The notes: generated from the sequence alone by a model not told the origin. 64,000 bases of DNA from Labrenzia sp. DG1229 (GCF_000521215.1 NZ_KI928950.1:85595-149594); one strand, 5' to 3'. Positions 44,988 to 54,311 are shown, counted from the first letter of the stretch. Numbers and translations: made by a program.

Positions 44988-45667
44988 TAGTTGCTTCCTT
45001 CACCAGCCGCTTCATCACCACCATCGGCAGCACGGATCACATCGTTCAGAAGAGACACACGGCGGCTTACATCGACTGGAGACTCGGGATCGTTCTCGAC
45101 GGCGGAAACCCAGCTTCTCGCAGTTTCCATATCACCGTTTTTCCAAGCACTTACAGCAAGAAGCTCACGTGCTGCTGCACGGAACGGTGCCGTGTCGCCC
45201 GTCAATTTTTCAACGCGGTCGGCAACTGCCGCATAACTCTCCAGATCAACAGCGATGTAGCCGGCGCGCAACGCTGCCACGCTGCGAATGGCTTCCATCT
45301 GTCCGCTCTCTCTGGAAAGCGCATCGAATGCCGCAAGCGCTTCCTGGGAATTCCCCGATTTTGCCAGATCCGTCGCTATGCGGAGTTTAGCCAGAGCCGG
45401 ATACCCGCCAATGGAGCTCTCCAGTTCACCGTATAGCTCGGCTGCCTCCTGGTACTTCTGTTCTTCAGAAAGCTGAACTGCGTCGTAAAACTTGTCCCCC
45501 GCATCCTGAGACTGCGTTTCCTGCCAATAGAGCCAACCGCGATAACCACCGGTGCCAACCACGATCAGAACCGCGACGCCAATGATCCACAGACCGAACC
45601 TGCTCCAAAGCCGACGGTATTTTTCCTGGCGGATGTCCTCATCGACTTCACGAAAAATGTCAGACAT
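44987..45667 (-). CDS. TPR-domain membrane protein (YfgM-like)
   Basis: 226 residues. One membrane helix (FGLWIIGVAVLIVVGTGGYR) follows a short cytoplasmic N-terminus, then helical repeats (YQEAAELYGELESSIGGYPA, SGNSQEALAAFDALSRESG) extend into the periplasm. The pair with bamB and der matches the E. coli yfgM-bamB-der order. YfgM is a Sec-linked chaperone partner by family knowledge. Confidence 0.9.
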   Translation of the reverse strand: MSDIFREVDEDIRQEKYRRLWSRFGLWIIGVAVLIVVGTGGYRGWLYWQETQSQDAGDKFYDAVQLSEEQKYQEAAELYGELESSIGGYPALAKLRIATDLAKSGNSQEALAAFDALSRESGQMEAIRSVAALRAGYIAVDLESYAAVADRVEKLTGDTAPFRAAARELLAVSAWKNGDMETARSWVSAVENDPESPVDVSRRVSLLNDVIRAADGGDEAAGEGSN

Positions 45668-45864
45668 GCGTGTCTTGTTCCTGCATTGATCTTGCCGGTC
45701 CGCATATTTATCGGACCACCACCCCTTTATGAGTGGCGCACATTATCCATTTGATCCGTCTCGGGCAATTCCCTGAACGGGCTTTAAGCTGCCCTTCGTG
45801 GCGCAAGTGGGGCAATCGCCGTCGAATTGACAAAATCACTTATGTTTTTCCCACGCTTCGTGCC

Positions 45865-46443
45865 TTACCCGACCGGGACACCAATGAGAAGTACGTGCAG
45901 TTTCCAGACAAACAGACCGTAAAGCGCCAAACCGATGAGAATCACCCATACATCGGAATACCTGCCAGCGCTTCGCGCGGCTGCGATCTGGCCAGCTCCC
46001 GGGCCACGCCGTTTTATCGAAATGCGATCAGCGACTGCCCAGAGGAAAAATCCGCCAAACAATAGGACCGAGGCCAGATCGCCATTCGCGAGAAGGTGCG
46101 ACAACGCCCACAGTTTTATCGCGACCAGCATCGGATGCTTCAGCGCCCTGGAAATCTTGCAGGGAATGTATGCGGCTGCCAGGAAAATGAAGACAGGCAC
46201 CATCAGCAGCATCGTGACATGACGCAGCCAGATCGGCGGATCGTAGATTAATGGCGGGCCTTCAAATCGCGCCACTCCATAGCCGTATATCGTCAGGCCC
46301 AGACCAATGATCGATACGAGCGTAAAGAGGCCTTTGTAACCGTTTTCGCCGAGCCTGGCGACAAGATTACTGCGGGTCGCCGGCAACATCGGCAAGATAT
46401 GAAATCCCAAAAAAAGTACCAATCCCGCAATCAGCAGTGCCAT
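45865..46443 (-). CDS. NnrU-family membrane protein
   Basis: 192 residues with about six hydrophobic helices. The NnrU signature is the stretch HPMLVAIKLWALSHLLANGD, followed by the ADRISIKRR loop. NnrU was first named in denitrifying Rhodobacter; the function is still unclear and no denitrification genes are near. The 197-base gap to the TPR gene contains nothing recognisable. Confidence 0.85.
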   Translation of the reverse strand: MALLIAGLVLFLGFHILPMLPATRSNLVARLGENGYKGLFTLVSIIGLGLTIYGYGVARFEGPPLIYDPPIWLRHVTMLLMVPVFIFLAAAYIPCKISRALKHPMLVAIKLWALSHLLANGDLASVLLFGGFFLWAVADRISIKRRGPGAGQIAAARSAGRYSDVWVILIGLALYGLFVWKLHVLLIGVPVG

Positions 46444-46627
46444 CCCGATCTCCCTCTATCTGCGCGCGCCCGGACGGGTAGTTAGGTCCCCAACCGCAAG
46501 CGGACCATAAGAGGCAGGCGGACGGGCCGCAACAGATTGCAGTGTTCTGTCCAGCCAAAAGACTCACCTTCCGGCAAACAGTCTGGTCTGCGGCAACATT
46601 CAGGGAGAATTAATCGGAAAAGACACT

Positions 46628-47038
46628 TCAGTTTGGCTGGGAAATACAGTCCCTGCAGGTTCCCCGCAACTCAATCGTCGTGCGCGCAAGCGTAAATCCC
46701 TCCGCCTGTGTCCACTCCTTTAGCAGTTTGATCACCTCGTCAGGTGTGAATTCGCTGACATCGCCGCAGATTTCGCATATCGCAAACGCCGCTGTCCCAT
46801 GCTCCGCACACCCCTTGTGACTACAAGCTACAAAGGCATTCAGGCTCTCGAGCCGGTGCACCATGCCGTATTCGACCAGCTTGTCGAGCGCGCGATAAAC
46901 CTGGAGCGGTGCCCTGAAGCCGTTTTCCCGCAAAAGATCCAGTATTGCGTAAGCCGTCAAAGGGCCACCTGCGTCTGACAGGGATCCGAAAACCAATGCC
47001 TGGTTCTTGGTCAGTTCGGGCTGCGCATGAGCGATCAC
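46628..47038 (-). CDS. zur: Zinc uptake regulator, Fur family
   Basis: 136 residues. N-terminal winged helix (LTAYAILDLLRENGFRAPLQ, VYRALDKLVEYGMVHRLES). Zinc site cysteines in CSHKGCAEHG and CEICGD, then CRDC at the end. Its position after znuC and znuB, together with a Zur-type operator before znuC, supports Zur over Fur or Mur. It closes the operon, with 36 bases to znuB. Confidence 0.92.
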   Translation of the reverse strand: MIAHAQPELTKNQALVFGSLSDAGGPLTAYAILDLLRENGFRAPLQVYRALDKLVEYGMVHRLESLNAFVACSHKGCAEHGTAAFAICEICGDVSEFTPDEVIKLLKEWTQAEGFTLARTTIELRGTCRDCISQPN

Positions 47039-47074
47039 GGATGGTCTCCTGATTTCTTTGTCACAGGTCAGGTC

Positions 47075-47893
47075 CTACTCCTGGGAACCTGTCCTCATCC
47101 TTGTCACAAGTCGCCCCCAGGGGACAAGACTGATGACGAACAATACCAATGCAGCCACAACAATCGACGGACCCGACGGGGTGTCGTAGTTCAGGGAAGT
47201 GTAAAGACCGCCAACCACGGAGGCGGCGCCTGCAAAGGCAGCAAGGATCGCCATCTGTTCCGGAGATGACGACACTCTGCGCGCGGCGGCAGCAGGAATG
47301 ATCAAAAGGGCGGTGATCAACAAGGCGCCGACAATCTTGAGAGAAATTGCGATCACGATCGCTGTCAAAATCATGAATACGAGTTCCATTCTTTCCGGCT
47401 GCAACCCTTCGCCTCCAGCCAGATCAGGATTGACCGTTGCTGCGAACAGACGTCGCCAGATCAGAACAAGAACGGTGAGCACCAAAGCACCACCAGCGTA
47501 GATCATCGCAATGTCCAGCCGGGTCACCGCCAGGATGTCTCCAAAGAGCAGACCCAGCAAATCAACACGGACCCAGGTCATGAAGGCCAGGCAGACAAGA
47601 CCGAGTGCGAGAGCGGAATGGGACAAGAGCCCCAGCAGGGCGTCGGAAGACAGGGTTTCGCTCCTGCGCAACGACACCAGCAGAACCGCCAGGATGATCG
47701 ACGTGCCACCGACGGCAAGTGTCGTGTTGACGTCAAAGAGCAACGACAGGGCAACTCCCAGCAATGCTGCATGAGAGAGCGTATCGCCAAAATAGGCCAT
47801 GCGCCGCCAGATCACGAAACAGCCAAGCGGCCCGGCGACGATCGCGACACCTATCCCGGCAACGAGTGCCCTTGTAAAAAAATCATCAAGCAT
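47075..47893 (-). CDS. znuB: Zinc ABC transporter permease ZnuB
   Basis: 272 residues with about eight helices, an ABC-3 family permease: FTRALVAGIGVAIVAGPLGC at the start, MAYFGDTLSHAALLGVALSL in the middle, and SLKIVGALLITALLIIPAAA near the end. Overlaps znuC by 8 bases, so translation is coupled. Confidence 0.95.
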   Translation of the reverse strand: MLDDFFTRALVAGIGVAIVAGPLGCFVIWRRMAYFGDTLSHAALLGVALSLLFDVNTTLAVGGTSIILAVLLVSLRRSETLSSDALLGLLSHSALALGLVCLAFMTWVRVDLLGLLFGDILAVTRLDIAMIYAGGALVLTVLVLIWRRLFAATVNPDLAGGEGLQPERMELVFMILTAIVIAISLKIVGALLITALLIIPAAAARRVSSSPEQMAILAAFAGAASVVGGLYTSLNYDTPSGPSIVVAALVLFVISLVPWGRLVTRMRTGSQE

Positions 47894-48722
47894 TGCCAGC
47901 CCCGGTGCTTACACCCGGATCGCCGTGGTCATGACCCTGGTGCTCTCCGGGACAATCAGTACACAAGCTGCCATCGGCATGTTTTACCGTTCCGTCCGGA
48001 AGGTGAACATGGTCATGATGATGCTCATAGACCGCAAGGCCCAGGCCTGCCCGCGCCCCGAATAGCGCCTGGTAATTGTCGTCCTTGCTCACATCGGACG
48101 GCGTACCACGACAGCAGACGTGTCCGTTCAGACAAATGACCTGATCAGCTGCCGCCATAACCACATGCAGGTCGTGCGAAATCATCAAGATACCGCAGCC
48201 AAGCGTGTTACGGATCTCGGAAATCAAATTGTAGATCGAAATTTCACCAGCATAATCAACGCCTTGAACCGGCTCATCCAGTACAAGAAGATCCGGCCTT
48301 CTGGCAATCGCCCTCGCCAACATGACGCGCTGCAGCTCACCACCGGAAAGTGTTCGCATTTCGAGACCGATCAGCCTGGATGCACCGGTCTGTTCCAGGG
48401 CAGTCGAACACTCTGCATCGGAAAGCGCATTCGTCAGCCGCATAAAACGTCGTACGCTCAGTGGCAGTGTCCAGTCAATTGCAAGTTTCTGGGGGACATA
48501 GCCGACACTCAATCCGGTCTTCCGTCTGCTCGATCCTTCCGATGGCTTCAAGATGCCGAGCGTCATTTTGGCCGTCGTCGATTTGCCGGATCCGTTCGGG
48601 CCTATCAGTGTCACGATTTCGCCGGGAGAAACCGACAGATCGACACCGCGCACCAGCCAGCTGGCACCTCTGCGGACACCTGCTCTATCGAGCTCAACCA
48701 ACCGGTTGTTTTCTAGAACCAT
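47886..48722 (-). CDS. znuC: Zinc ABC transporter ATP-binding protein ZnuC
   Basis: 278 residues. Walker A LIGPNGSGKST, signature LSGGELQRVMLARAIARRPD, Walker B LLVLDEPVQGVD, and the switch His in ISHDLH. The last 50 residues are a histidine-rich tail (YEHHHDHVHL and GEHQGHDHGD) that probably binds zinc; in other organisms such runs sit on ZnuA. First gene of the operon; a Zur-type operator lies 56 bases upstream. No znuA in the window. Confidence 0.95.
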   Translation of the reverse strand: MVLENNRLVELDRAGVRRGASWLVRGVDLSVSPGEIVTLIGPNGSGKSTTAKMTLGILKPSEGSSRRKTGLSVGYVPQKLAIDWTLPLSVRRFMRLTNALSDAECSTALEQTGASRLIGLEMRTLSGGELQRVMLARAIARRPDLLVLDEPVQGVDYAGEISIYNLISEIRNTLGCGILMISHDLHVVMAAADQVICLNGHVCCRGTPSDVSKDDNYQALFGARAGLGLAVYEHHHDHVHLPDGTVKHADGSLCTDCPGEHQGHDHGDPGVSTGAGNA

Positions 48723-48777
48723 TTTCAGCAGACCTGTTCCACCATCGATAGGCGCTTCGTTTTGAAGTCGGAAGTGG

Positions 48778-48792
48778 TGTTATATTATTACA
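48778..48792. promoter_or_regulatory. Zur-type operator
   Basis: TGTTATATTATTACA matches the proteobacterial Zur core TGTTATA-N-TATAACA at 13 of 14 defined positions and is nearly palindromic. It lies 56-70 bases upstream of znuC on the minus strand and 110 bases upstream of manC on the plus strand. Confidence 0.72.
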
Positions 48793-48901
48793 TACTTTCA
48801 CGTCAAGTCCGAACACGTCCCGAACAAGATCCGTTAATCAATTCAGATGCATTCCGGTATATAAAGCAATCGAGAATTCGTATCTTGTCAGGACTTCGCT
48901 C

Positions 48902-50296
48902 ATGATCTTCCCCTGTATCCTGTCCGGTGGCGTCGGTACGCGGCTCTGGCCCTTGTCGCGAAAGGACCGACCCAAGCAGTTTCTGCCATTGTTCGACGGG
49001 GAAAGTCTGTTTCAAATGACCTGCAAACGGGTCAACCATACAGGGTTCGCAGCACCGATCGTGATCGGCAGCAACACACACCGTTTTCAGATGGGTGAAC
49101 AGCTTTCCGATCTGAACATCGAGGCAAACACGATATTGCTGGAGCCGGTCGGCAGAAATACGGCGCCTCCAGCTCTCATGGCTGCAATAATCGCGGCTGA
49201 AACCGATCCAGAAGCGTTGATACTCCTGCTGCCGTCAGATCATCTGATCCGCAAAGAAGATGTCTTTCTCGACACGGTGCACGCTGCAGAAAACGCCGCG
49301 CGAATCGGCAAGATCGTGACCTTCGGAATTACTCCGTCCGAACCCAATACCGGCTACGGATACATTAATGTGGCTTCAGGTGGGGAAGCGGTGCGTCCGG
49401 TGGAACAGTTTGTCGAAAAACCGGACTATGAGCGGGCCAAGGCCTTCCTGAAGGAAGGAAGCTACGTCTGGAACGCTGGCATTTTCCTTTATTCCGCAAG
49501 CACCATGATCGACGCCTTCAAGCAATTTCAACCCGAACTCTACCGGGACATCGCCGCTGTCATGGAGACGCGGCACAGCGATCTGGATTTTACCCGGCTT
49601 GATCAGGCCAGTTTCGAACAGCTCGACAACATCTCCATCGACTATGCCATCATGGAGAAATCGGACAATGTGGTTTGCGCGCCCGTTTCGCCGGAATGGG
49701 ATGACCTCGGGTCCTGGTCAGCGATCTGGTCGGTTCTCGACAAGGACGAGTGCGGCAATACCGGTCTGGGTGATACCCGCTTCCTGGAGAGCAGTAACTG
49801 CCTTGCCTATTCCCAGCAAAGTCTCGTCTCCGTTATCGGTCTGAAAGACGTTATGGTCATTGCGACCAGCGACAGCGTTCTGGTTGCTCACAAGGACAAG
49901 GCCCAGGACGTCAAGACAGTAGTCGACCAGTTGAAGGCAGAAGGCCGGCACGAGGCCGACCGCCATCCGCGCGCTTACAAACCGTGGGGCTATACCGAAC
50001 GCATCAACGCGGGTGACCGGTTTGCCGTTCAATCGATGATGATCAAGCCCGGGAAACGCCTGAGCCTTCAAAGCCACCTTCACCGGACCGAACATTGGAT
50101 CGTGGTCTCCGGCACGGTCGAGATCACGATTGACGGGCAAACCCGTCTTCTGACTGAAAACCAGTCCGCGTTTGTACCGCTCGGAGCCCGTCATACCCTG
50201 CACAATCCAGGCAAGATTCCGGTCAGGATGATCGAGGTTCAGTCCGGAACATATCTTGCCGAAGACGACATCCAGCGCCACACAGGCGAAATGTGA
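48902..50296 (+). CDS. manC: Mannose-1-phosphate guanylyltransferase/mannose-6-phosphate isomerase
   Basis: 464 residues, two-domain enzyme. Nucleotidyltransferase: LSGGVGTRLWPLSR, PKQFLPL, and LLPSDHLI, VEKPDYERAKAF. C-terminal cupin isomerase: RPWGYTERI-like PWGYTERINAGDRFAVQSM with LSLQSHLHRTEHWIVVSG. Makes GDP-mannose for polysaccharide synthesis. In many relatives znuA would sit here opposite znuC; this gene occupies that position. Confidence 0.94.
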   Translation: MIFPCILSGGVGTRLWPLSRKDRPKQFLPLFDGESLFQMTCKRVNHTGFAAPIVIGSNTHRFQMGEQLSDLNIEANTILLEPVGRNTAPPALMAAIIAAETDPEALILLLPSDHLIRKEDVFLDTVHAAENAARIGKIVTFGITPSEPNTGYGYINVASGGEAVRPVEQFVEKPDYERAKAFLKEGSYVWNAGIFLYSASTMIDAFKQFQPELYRDIAAVMETRHSDLDFTRLDQASFEQLDNISIDYAIMEKSDNVVCAPVSPEWDDLGSWSAIWSVLDKDECGNTGLGDTRFLESSNCLAYSQQSLVSVIGLKDVMVIATSDSVLVAHKDKAQDVKTVVDQLKAEGRHEADRHPRAYKPWGYTERINAGDRFAVQSMMIKPGKRLSLQSHLHRTEHWIVVSGTVEITIDGQTRLLTENQSAFVPLGARHTLHNPGKIPVRMIEVQSGTYLAEDDIQRHTGEM

Positions 50297-50396
50297 TCCC
50301 GCATTTTCCACGCCGGCGCATGCTTGCATTCCAGGTTGAAACTCTACAAGACTTGCGCAGGTTCCACCCTATTGGCAGTCTCCCGGGAAACAACTC

Positions 50397-51602
50397 ATGC
50401 ACCATGTCTTTATCTGCGACTACGTCCGTACGCCGATCGGCAGATACGGGGGGATCCTGTCGTCCGTTCGCACGGATGACCTTGGTGCAATTCCAATCGA
50501 AGGCCTGATGGAGCGCAATCAGGATGTGGATTGGGCGGCGCTCGATGACGTCTTCTTCGGATGCGCCAACCAGGCCGGTGAAGACAACCGCAACGTCGCG
50601 CGCATGTCCGCCCTGCTCGCCGGGCTGCCGGATACGGTTCCCGGCCTCACACTCAATCGGCTTTGCGGTTCAGGCATGGATGCCGTGATGACCGCGGCAA
50701 GAGCCATCAAGTCCGGCGAAATGGATCTGGCGATTGCCGGCGGCGTTGAAAGCATGTCACGCGCGCCCATGGTGATGCCCAAGGCGGACACTGCGTTTTC
50801 AAGAAAGGCGGAGATATTCGACACAACGATCGGCTGGCGCTTCGTGAACCCCCTGCTCAAGCGGCAATATGGCATCGATTCAATGCCGGAGACTGCTGAG
50901 AATGTCGCGGAGGACTTTTCGATCTCGCGCGCCGATCAGGATGGCTTTGCCCTGAAAAGCCAGCAAAAAGCCGAAGCCGCCAGGAAAAACGGCCGCCTGG
51001 CGGATGAGATCATCCCGGTGATGATCCCGCAGCGCAAGGGCGACCCGATCCTGGCTGACATGGATGAGCACCCGAGAGCCGGAACAACGCTGGACATGCT
51101 GTCCGGCCTGAAGACACCATTTCGGGAGAACGGATCCGTGACGGCAGGCAACGCTTCCGGCGTCAATGACGGCGCCACGGCCCTCTTGATTGCATCAGAA
51201 ACAGCGATTGAAAAATACAATCTCCGTCCGATTGCGCGCATTGTCGGTGGCGCGACAGCAGGCGTACCACCTCGCATCATGGGCATTGGCCCGGCCCCTG
51301 CAACGCGCAAACTCTGCGCCAGGTTCGGTGTTTCGCCTTCCGATTTCGATGTTGTCGAATTGAATGAAGCTTTCGCCGCTCAGGCTGTCGCCGTGATGCG
51401 AGACCTTGGCCTGCCGGAAGACAGCGAGACACTCAATCCCAATGGTGGTGCAATTGCCCTGGGTCACCCTCTTGGCATGTCCGGGGCCCGAATTGTCGGT
51501 TCAGCTGCACTGGAACTGAAGAAACGGTCCGGCAAACTTGCCCTTGCAACCATGTGCATTGGCGTCGGTCAGGGCATCGCGCTTGCTATAGCAGCCCCAT
51601 GA
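50397..51602 (+). CDS. pcaF: 3-oxoadipyl-CoA thiolase (acetyl-CoA acetyltransferase family)
   Basis: 401 residues. [16 protein letters not shown] start, nucleophile Cys in [11 protein letters not shown], His in NEAFAAQAV, and the second Cys in [28 protein letters not shown] and [10 protein letters not shown], with [14 protein letters not shown], match 3-oxoadipyl-CoA thiolase of aromatic degradation better than general acetoacetyl-CoA thiolases. No other beta-ketoadipate gene is nearby, so the assignment to that pathway is inference. Overlaps the next gene tail-to-tail by 34 bases. Confidence 0.86.
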   Translation: MHHVFICDYVRTPIGRYGGILSSVRTDDLGAIPIEGLMERNQDVDWAALDDVFFGCANQAGEDNRNVARMSALLAGLPDTVPGLTLNRLCGSGMDAVMTAARAIKSGEMDLAIAGGVESMSRAPMVMPKADTAFSRKAEIFDTTIGWRFVNPLLKRQYGIDSMPETAENVAEDFSISRADQDGFALKSQQKAEAARKNGRLADEIIPVMIPQRKGDPILADMDEHPRAGTTLDMLSGLKTPFRENGSVTAGNASGVNDGATALLIASETAIEKYNLRPIARIVGGATAGVPPRIMGIGPAPATRKLCARFGVSPSDFDVVELNEAFAAQAVAVMRDLGLPEDSETLNPNGGAIALGHPLGMSGARIVGSAALELKKRSGKLALATMCIGVGQGIALAIAAP

Positions 51603-51961
51603 GGTTGCGACGCGTCAATCACGGATCGGGATCCGGAGGTCGCCGGCGTCGTGTCCCCGGCTCGCTTTGACAGGTCCTCATTGAATTTGTCGAGCCGTTC
51701 GGCGAGTTTCTCAAAAACCAGTGAAGGCAGGCGTATGGTCGTGACAAAAAGCGTTTCAAATTCGTCATAGGCCACCTTCCAGTTGAAATCCCGTATCTCC
51801 CGGTATGCACCTGTGGCCAGCGTTTTCAGCTCGACGGCATCCTCAACCAAGGGACGAACCAACCGGGCGGCCCGCTCCGGGCCATTTGCAACCCAAACCG
51901 CAATTGATATCGAAAGAAATGCAAAAACAAACACATAGAGATTTTGAAAAAGGAACCTCAT
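51569..51961 (-). CDS. Small membrane-anchored protein of unknown function
   Basis: About 130 residues from the ATG at 51961, which has GGGG six bases upstream; an ATG at 51976 lacks a ribosome site. One N-terminal helix (NLYVFVFAFLSISIAVWVAN), then a charged helical region (RLVRPLVEDAVELKTLATGA) and a Ser/Pro tail. I do not recognise a family. A full CtrA-type site lies 19 bases upstream of the start, suggesting cell-cycle control. Confidence 0.65.
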   Translation of the reverse strand: MRFLFQNLYVFVFAFLSISIAVWVANGPERAARLVRPLVEDAVELKTLATGAYREIRDFNWKVAYDEFETLFVTTIRLPSLVFEKLAERLDKFNEDLSKRAGDTTPATSGSRSVIDASQPHGAAIASAMP

Positions 51962-51979
51962 TACAACCCCAAGCATCGG

Positions 51980-51995
51980 TTAAGACTTCATTAAC
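51980..51995. promoter_or_regulatory. CtrA-type site before the small membrane-protein gene
   Basis: TTAAGACTTCATTAAC fits TTAA-N7-TTAAC exactly. It sits between the end of the winged-helix gene and the start of the small membrane-protein gene, close enough to the start to block or activate its promoter. A weaker copy (TTAAGTTGTATTTTA) lies near 52049. Confidence 0.6.
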
Positions 51996-52156
51996 TCACA
52001 AGGGTCGTAGAAGATGCGCGTTGGGCGCGCAACCTCATTCATTCAGTTTTAAGTTGTATTTTAGGGAGTAAGGTTAACTTCTGCGTCTCTCGGTGCAATG
52101 ACACCGGCAGGCGGATACTGCAAGGCAGCACCCACCTGATTGCTATCACGGCCGCC

Positions 52157-52540
52157 CTATGCGGGCAGCAGGGAAGTCGTCCGGATTTTTTCCTTCGTGT
52201 CGTCATCGAGCCTGTAGCCCATGCCGACCAGCCAACTGATGTTTACACCGCGCGGTTTGAGCTTTTTCCTGAGCAGGCAGATGTGCACACGCACGTTTTC
52301 AAGCTCTGGTCCGCCGTCTTCCCGGTCTGCATAGAGAAAGGCGTGGATCTGTTCACGATTTGCGAAGGTTCGCTTCAAAAGGAAACGCAGGATGCGTGTC
52401 TGAATACGGGTGAGGTCCCACTCTGGTGGAAAGATGACCTGCTGATCGGCGATCAAACGCTCCAATTCGGCTATGCGGGCCTCTTTTCGCTCCAACTGCT
52501 CGCGCAGGTGAACGATCTCATAGTCAAGAGCAAGGCTCAT
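52157..52540 (-). CDS. Orphan winged-helix protein with coiled-coil N-terminus
   Basis: About 127 residues from the ATG at 52540, with GGGAGG eight bases upstream. Residues 5-35 form a charged coiled coil (LREQLERKEARIAELERLIA). Residues 45-115 are an OmpR-type winged helix: WDLTRIQTRILRFLLKRTFA, NVRVHICLLRKKLK, WLVGMGYRLDD. There is no receiver domain and no kinase next to it. The coiled coil may allow dimerisation. Target genes unknown; it lies next to a CtrA-type site. Confidence 0.78.
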   Translation of the reverse strand: MSLALDYEIVHLREQLERKEARIAELERLIADQQVIFPPEWDLTRIQTRILRFLLKRTFANREQIHAFLYADREDGGPELENVRVHICLLRKKLKPRGVNISWLVGMGYRLDDDTKEKIRTTSLLPA

Positions 52541-53556
52541 TTCAGAACCTCCCGCAAGTCGGGACATCGCATATCTTTTTCCGCTTCGCAGCCATTCGCA
52601 TGAACAACAGTTCCAGAAACTGTGCCCTGATCCGAATAGTACCGACGATTTAATGTCTGCCGCATGATTGGTTTCATTGAGTTTCGTTCTCTTTTGTCCG
52701 TGACAAACGGTAACTCGACACAGGACGATCTACCGGCACAGAGGTCACGGGTTTCAGTGTTGTTTTCTTTGAGAAGCGCTGTTTTTTCCATTCTGGAGAA
52801 TTGTTGAACGCACGTATCCAACAGCGACGATACGCCCGCGTTACGCCGCGCAGCATCAGCTTTGCAGCTGCGCTCTACTGAACAGGTTGACGAAACAAGC
52901 AACGATTTGAAAGTCAGGTTATGCGCGTGAATTCTGCGCGCCGGTGCGCTTTCTGCCACCGAACCAGACCCGGATACCGCAGCTCTGCTCCAATTACCGC
53001 GATGCAACTGGAGAGGGTCTTTCCCCCGGTCTCCACCAAGGGGTCTATATGCGTATATGCGGTTCGCCGCATTACGAACAGTTGAGAGATCCACAGTCTA
53101 TTTGCCCGACGTCCACCTGGTCCTACATAACCGTTCGAGCGGTCATGTACTGAGTGATCCGGATCAGTCAGAGACCTTTCCGGCGTTACTCCCCCACTGT
53201 TTTCAAAACACGTGGATCAGGTCGGCCTTCCCGAAAAAACATCGAAAATCACATAATTTCGGTTCAATTCCGAATTTGAAACCAAGCTGACAATATTTTC
53301 ACTGTTAAAAATATCATAGCAATTTCAACAGGTCAGGCGCCAATCCGCTTGCCCCGCCCGGCACCGCGCAACGACCGCGTCGACGCTCCCGAGAAGGATT
53401 TTGGTGAACGATCCTGTTTCAGGAAAGATCGCAAGGCCAAACACTGCGAACGGCCTCAAACTCATTGTGATCACAAAGGATATTGCTCTGCTACAACCAG
53501 TGTGTTAACCATGCGTTGCAATCGAATCCTAATTTCTTACACTGAGGTATTTTACA
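52541..53556. other. Gene-poor region upstream of the CTERM-protein gene
   Basis: About 1 kb without an ORF I can support; the longest frame (185 residues on the minus strand, 52537-53094) lacks any ribosome site or domain. AT content rises from 53230 to 53330, where the promoter of the CTERM gene probably lies. A 22-base palindrome sits at 53150-53171. Confidence 0.5.
53150..53171. repeat. 22-base near-perfect palindrome
   Basis: The sequence is CTGA, one base, the 12-base perfect palindrome TGATCCGGATCA, one base, TCAG: 20 of 22 positions are symmetric. It stands 386 bases upstream of the CTERM-protein gene and 610 bases from the winged-helix gene. No T run; looks like an operator, not a terminator. 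Confidence 0.5.
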
Positions 53557-54288
53557 ATGAAGGGCATTCTTATTGGTAGTGCCATACTACTTGCAAGTGT
53601 CGGCACCGCCAATGCAGCGCCTGTCGCTTTCGATCTCTCTCTGAGCCCGGGGCAATCGACAAACTACAATGTATTGCCGAATTCGTTTTCACTGACAGTC
53701 GACGGCCTCACCGCAACATTCACGGCGGGAGCATTCACAAACGGTCTTGACAGCGGCGGAGGCAACCGGAACATCACGAGCACATCGGGCGGCTACACGA
53801 TCGGTGGACCGCGCAACACCCTGAATCAGGCCAGTGATATCCGGATCGGCCGGTATTACGGTGGCGCAGGCGTTGTGACCCGACCAGGTGAAGAACATTG
53901 GGTTGACGGTTCCGGTTGGGATAACTTCGTCACGGCATCGTTCAGCTACATGGGCGAAGCGGTTGATGTGGCCATGACTTCCGTTTCTTTCAGCTTCTTT
54001 GGCGGTAACGATGACTTTCGCTGGGGCTATGATCGGAGCGGAGACGGAAGCTACGGAACCGGCGACTTCCTGAGTTACAAAAAGGATTCCAACCCGTTTT
54101 CTGGTTTCGGCGGTGTTGAAAGCGGCCTGTTCATGATCGGTGCCTTTGACGGCAACGATGAGTGGAAGCTGAAATCCATAACAGTGGACTACACGCCGAC
54201 AACACCTGTTCCTTTGCCGGTTGGTGGCCTGCTGCTCATGGGTGGCCTTGGCGCCCTTGCCGTTGCACGCAAGTTTCAGAAAGCCTGA
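53557..54288 (+). CDS. Secreted protein with VPLPA-CTERM-like sorting signal
   Basis: 243 residues. N-terminal signal peptide (GILIGSAILLASVGTANA). The middle is Gly/Ser/Asn-rich beta-strand sequence. The C-terminus is PTTPVPLPVGGLLLMGG followed by LGALAVARKFQ: the VPLP motif, a helix and a basic end, like VPLPA-CTERM signals processed by exosortases (here V in place of A). Exosortase and GDP-mannose/EPS genes usually co-occur in a genome; none but manC (3 kb away) is seen. A strong terminator follows. Confidence 0.85.
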   Translation: MKGILIGSAILLASVGTANAAPVAFDLSLSPGQSTNYNVLPNSFSLTVDGLTATFTAGAFTNGLDSGGGNRNITSTSGGYTIGGPRNTLNQASDIRIGRYYGGAGVVTRPGEEHWVDGSGWDNFVTASFSYMGEAVDVAMTSVSFSFFGGNDDFRWGYDRSGDGSYGTGDFLSYKKDSNPFSGFGGVESGLFMIGAFDGNDEWKLKSITVDYTPTTPVPLPVGGLLLMGGLGALAVARKFQKA

Positions 54289-54311
54289 GACACACCAAAC
54301 GGATGACATCA

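Noticed and set aside
52537-53094. Minus-strand frame of 185 codons in the gene-poor region
   Set aside because: No ribosome site, no hydrophobic or conserved segment, and it runs into the start of the winged-helix gene; judged spurious.
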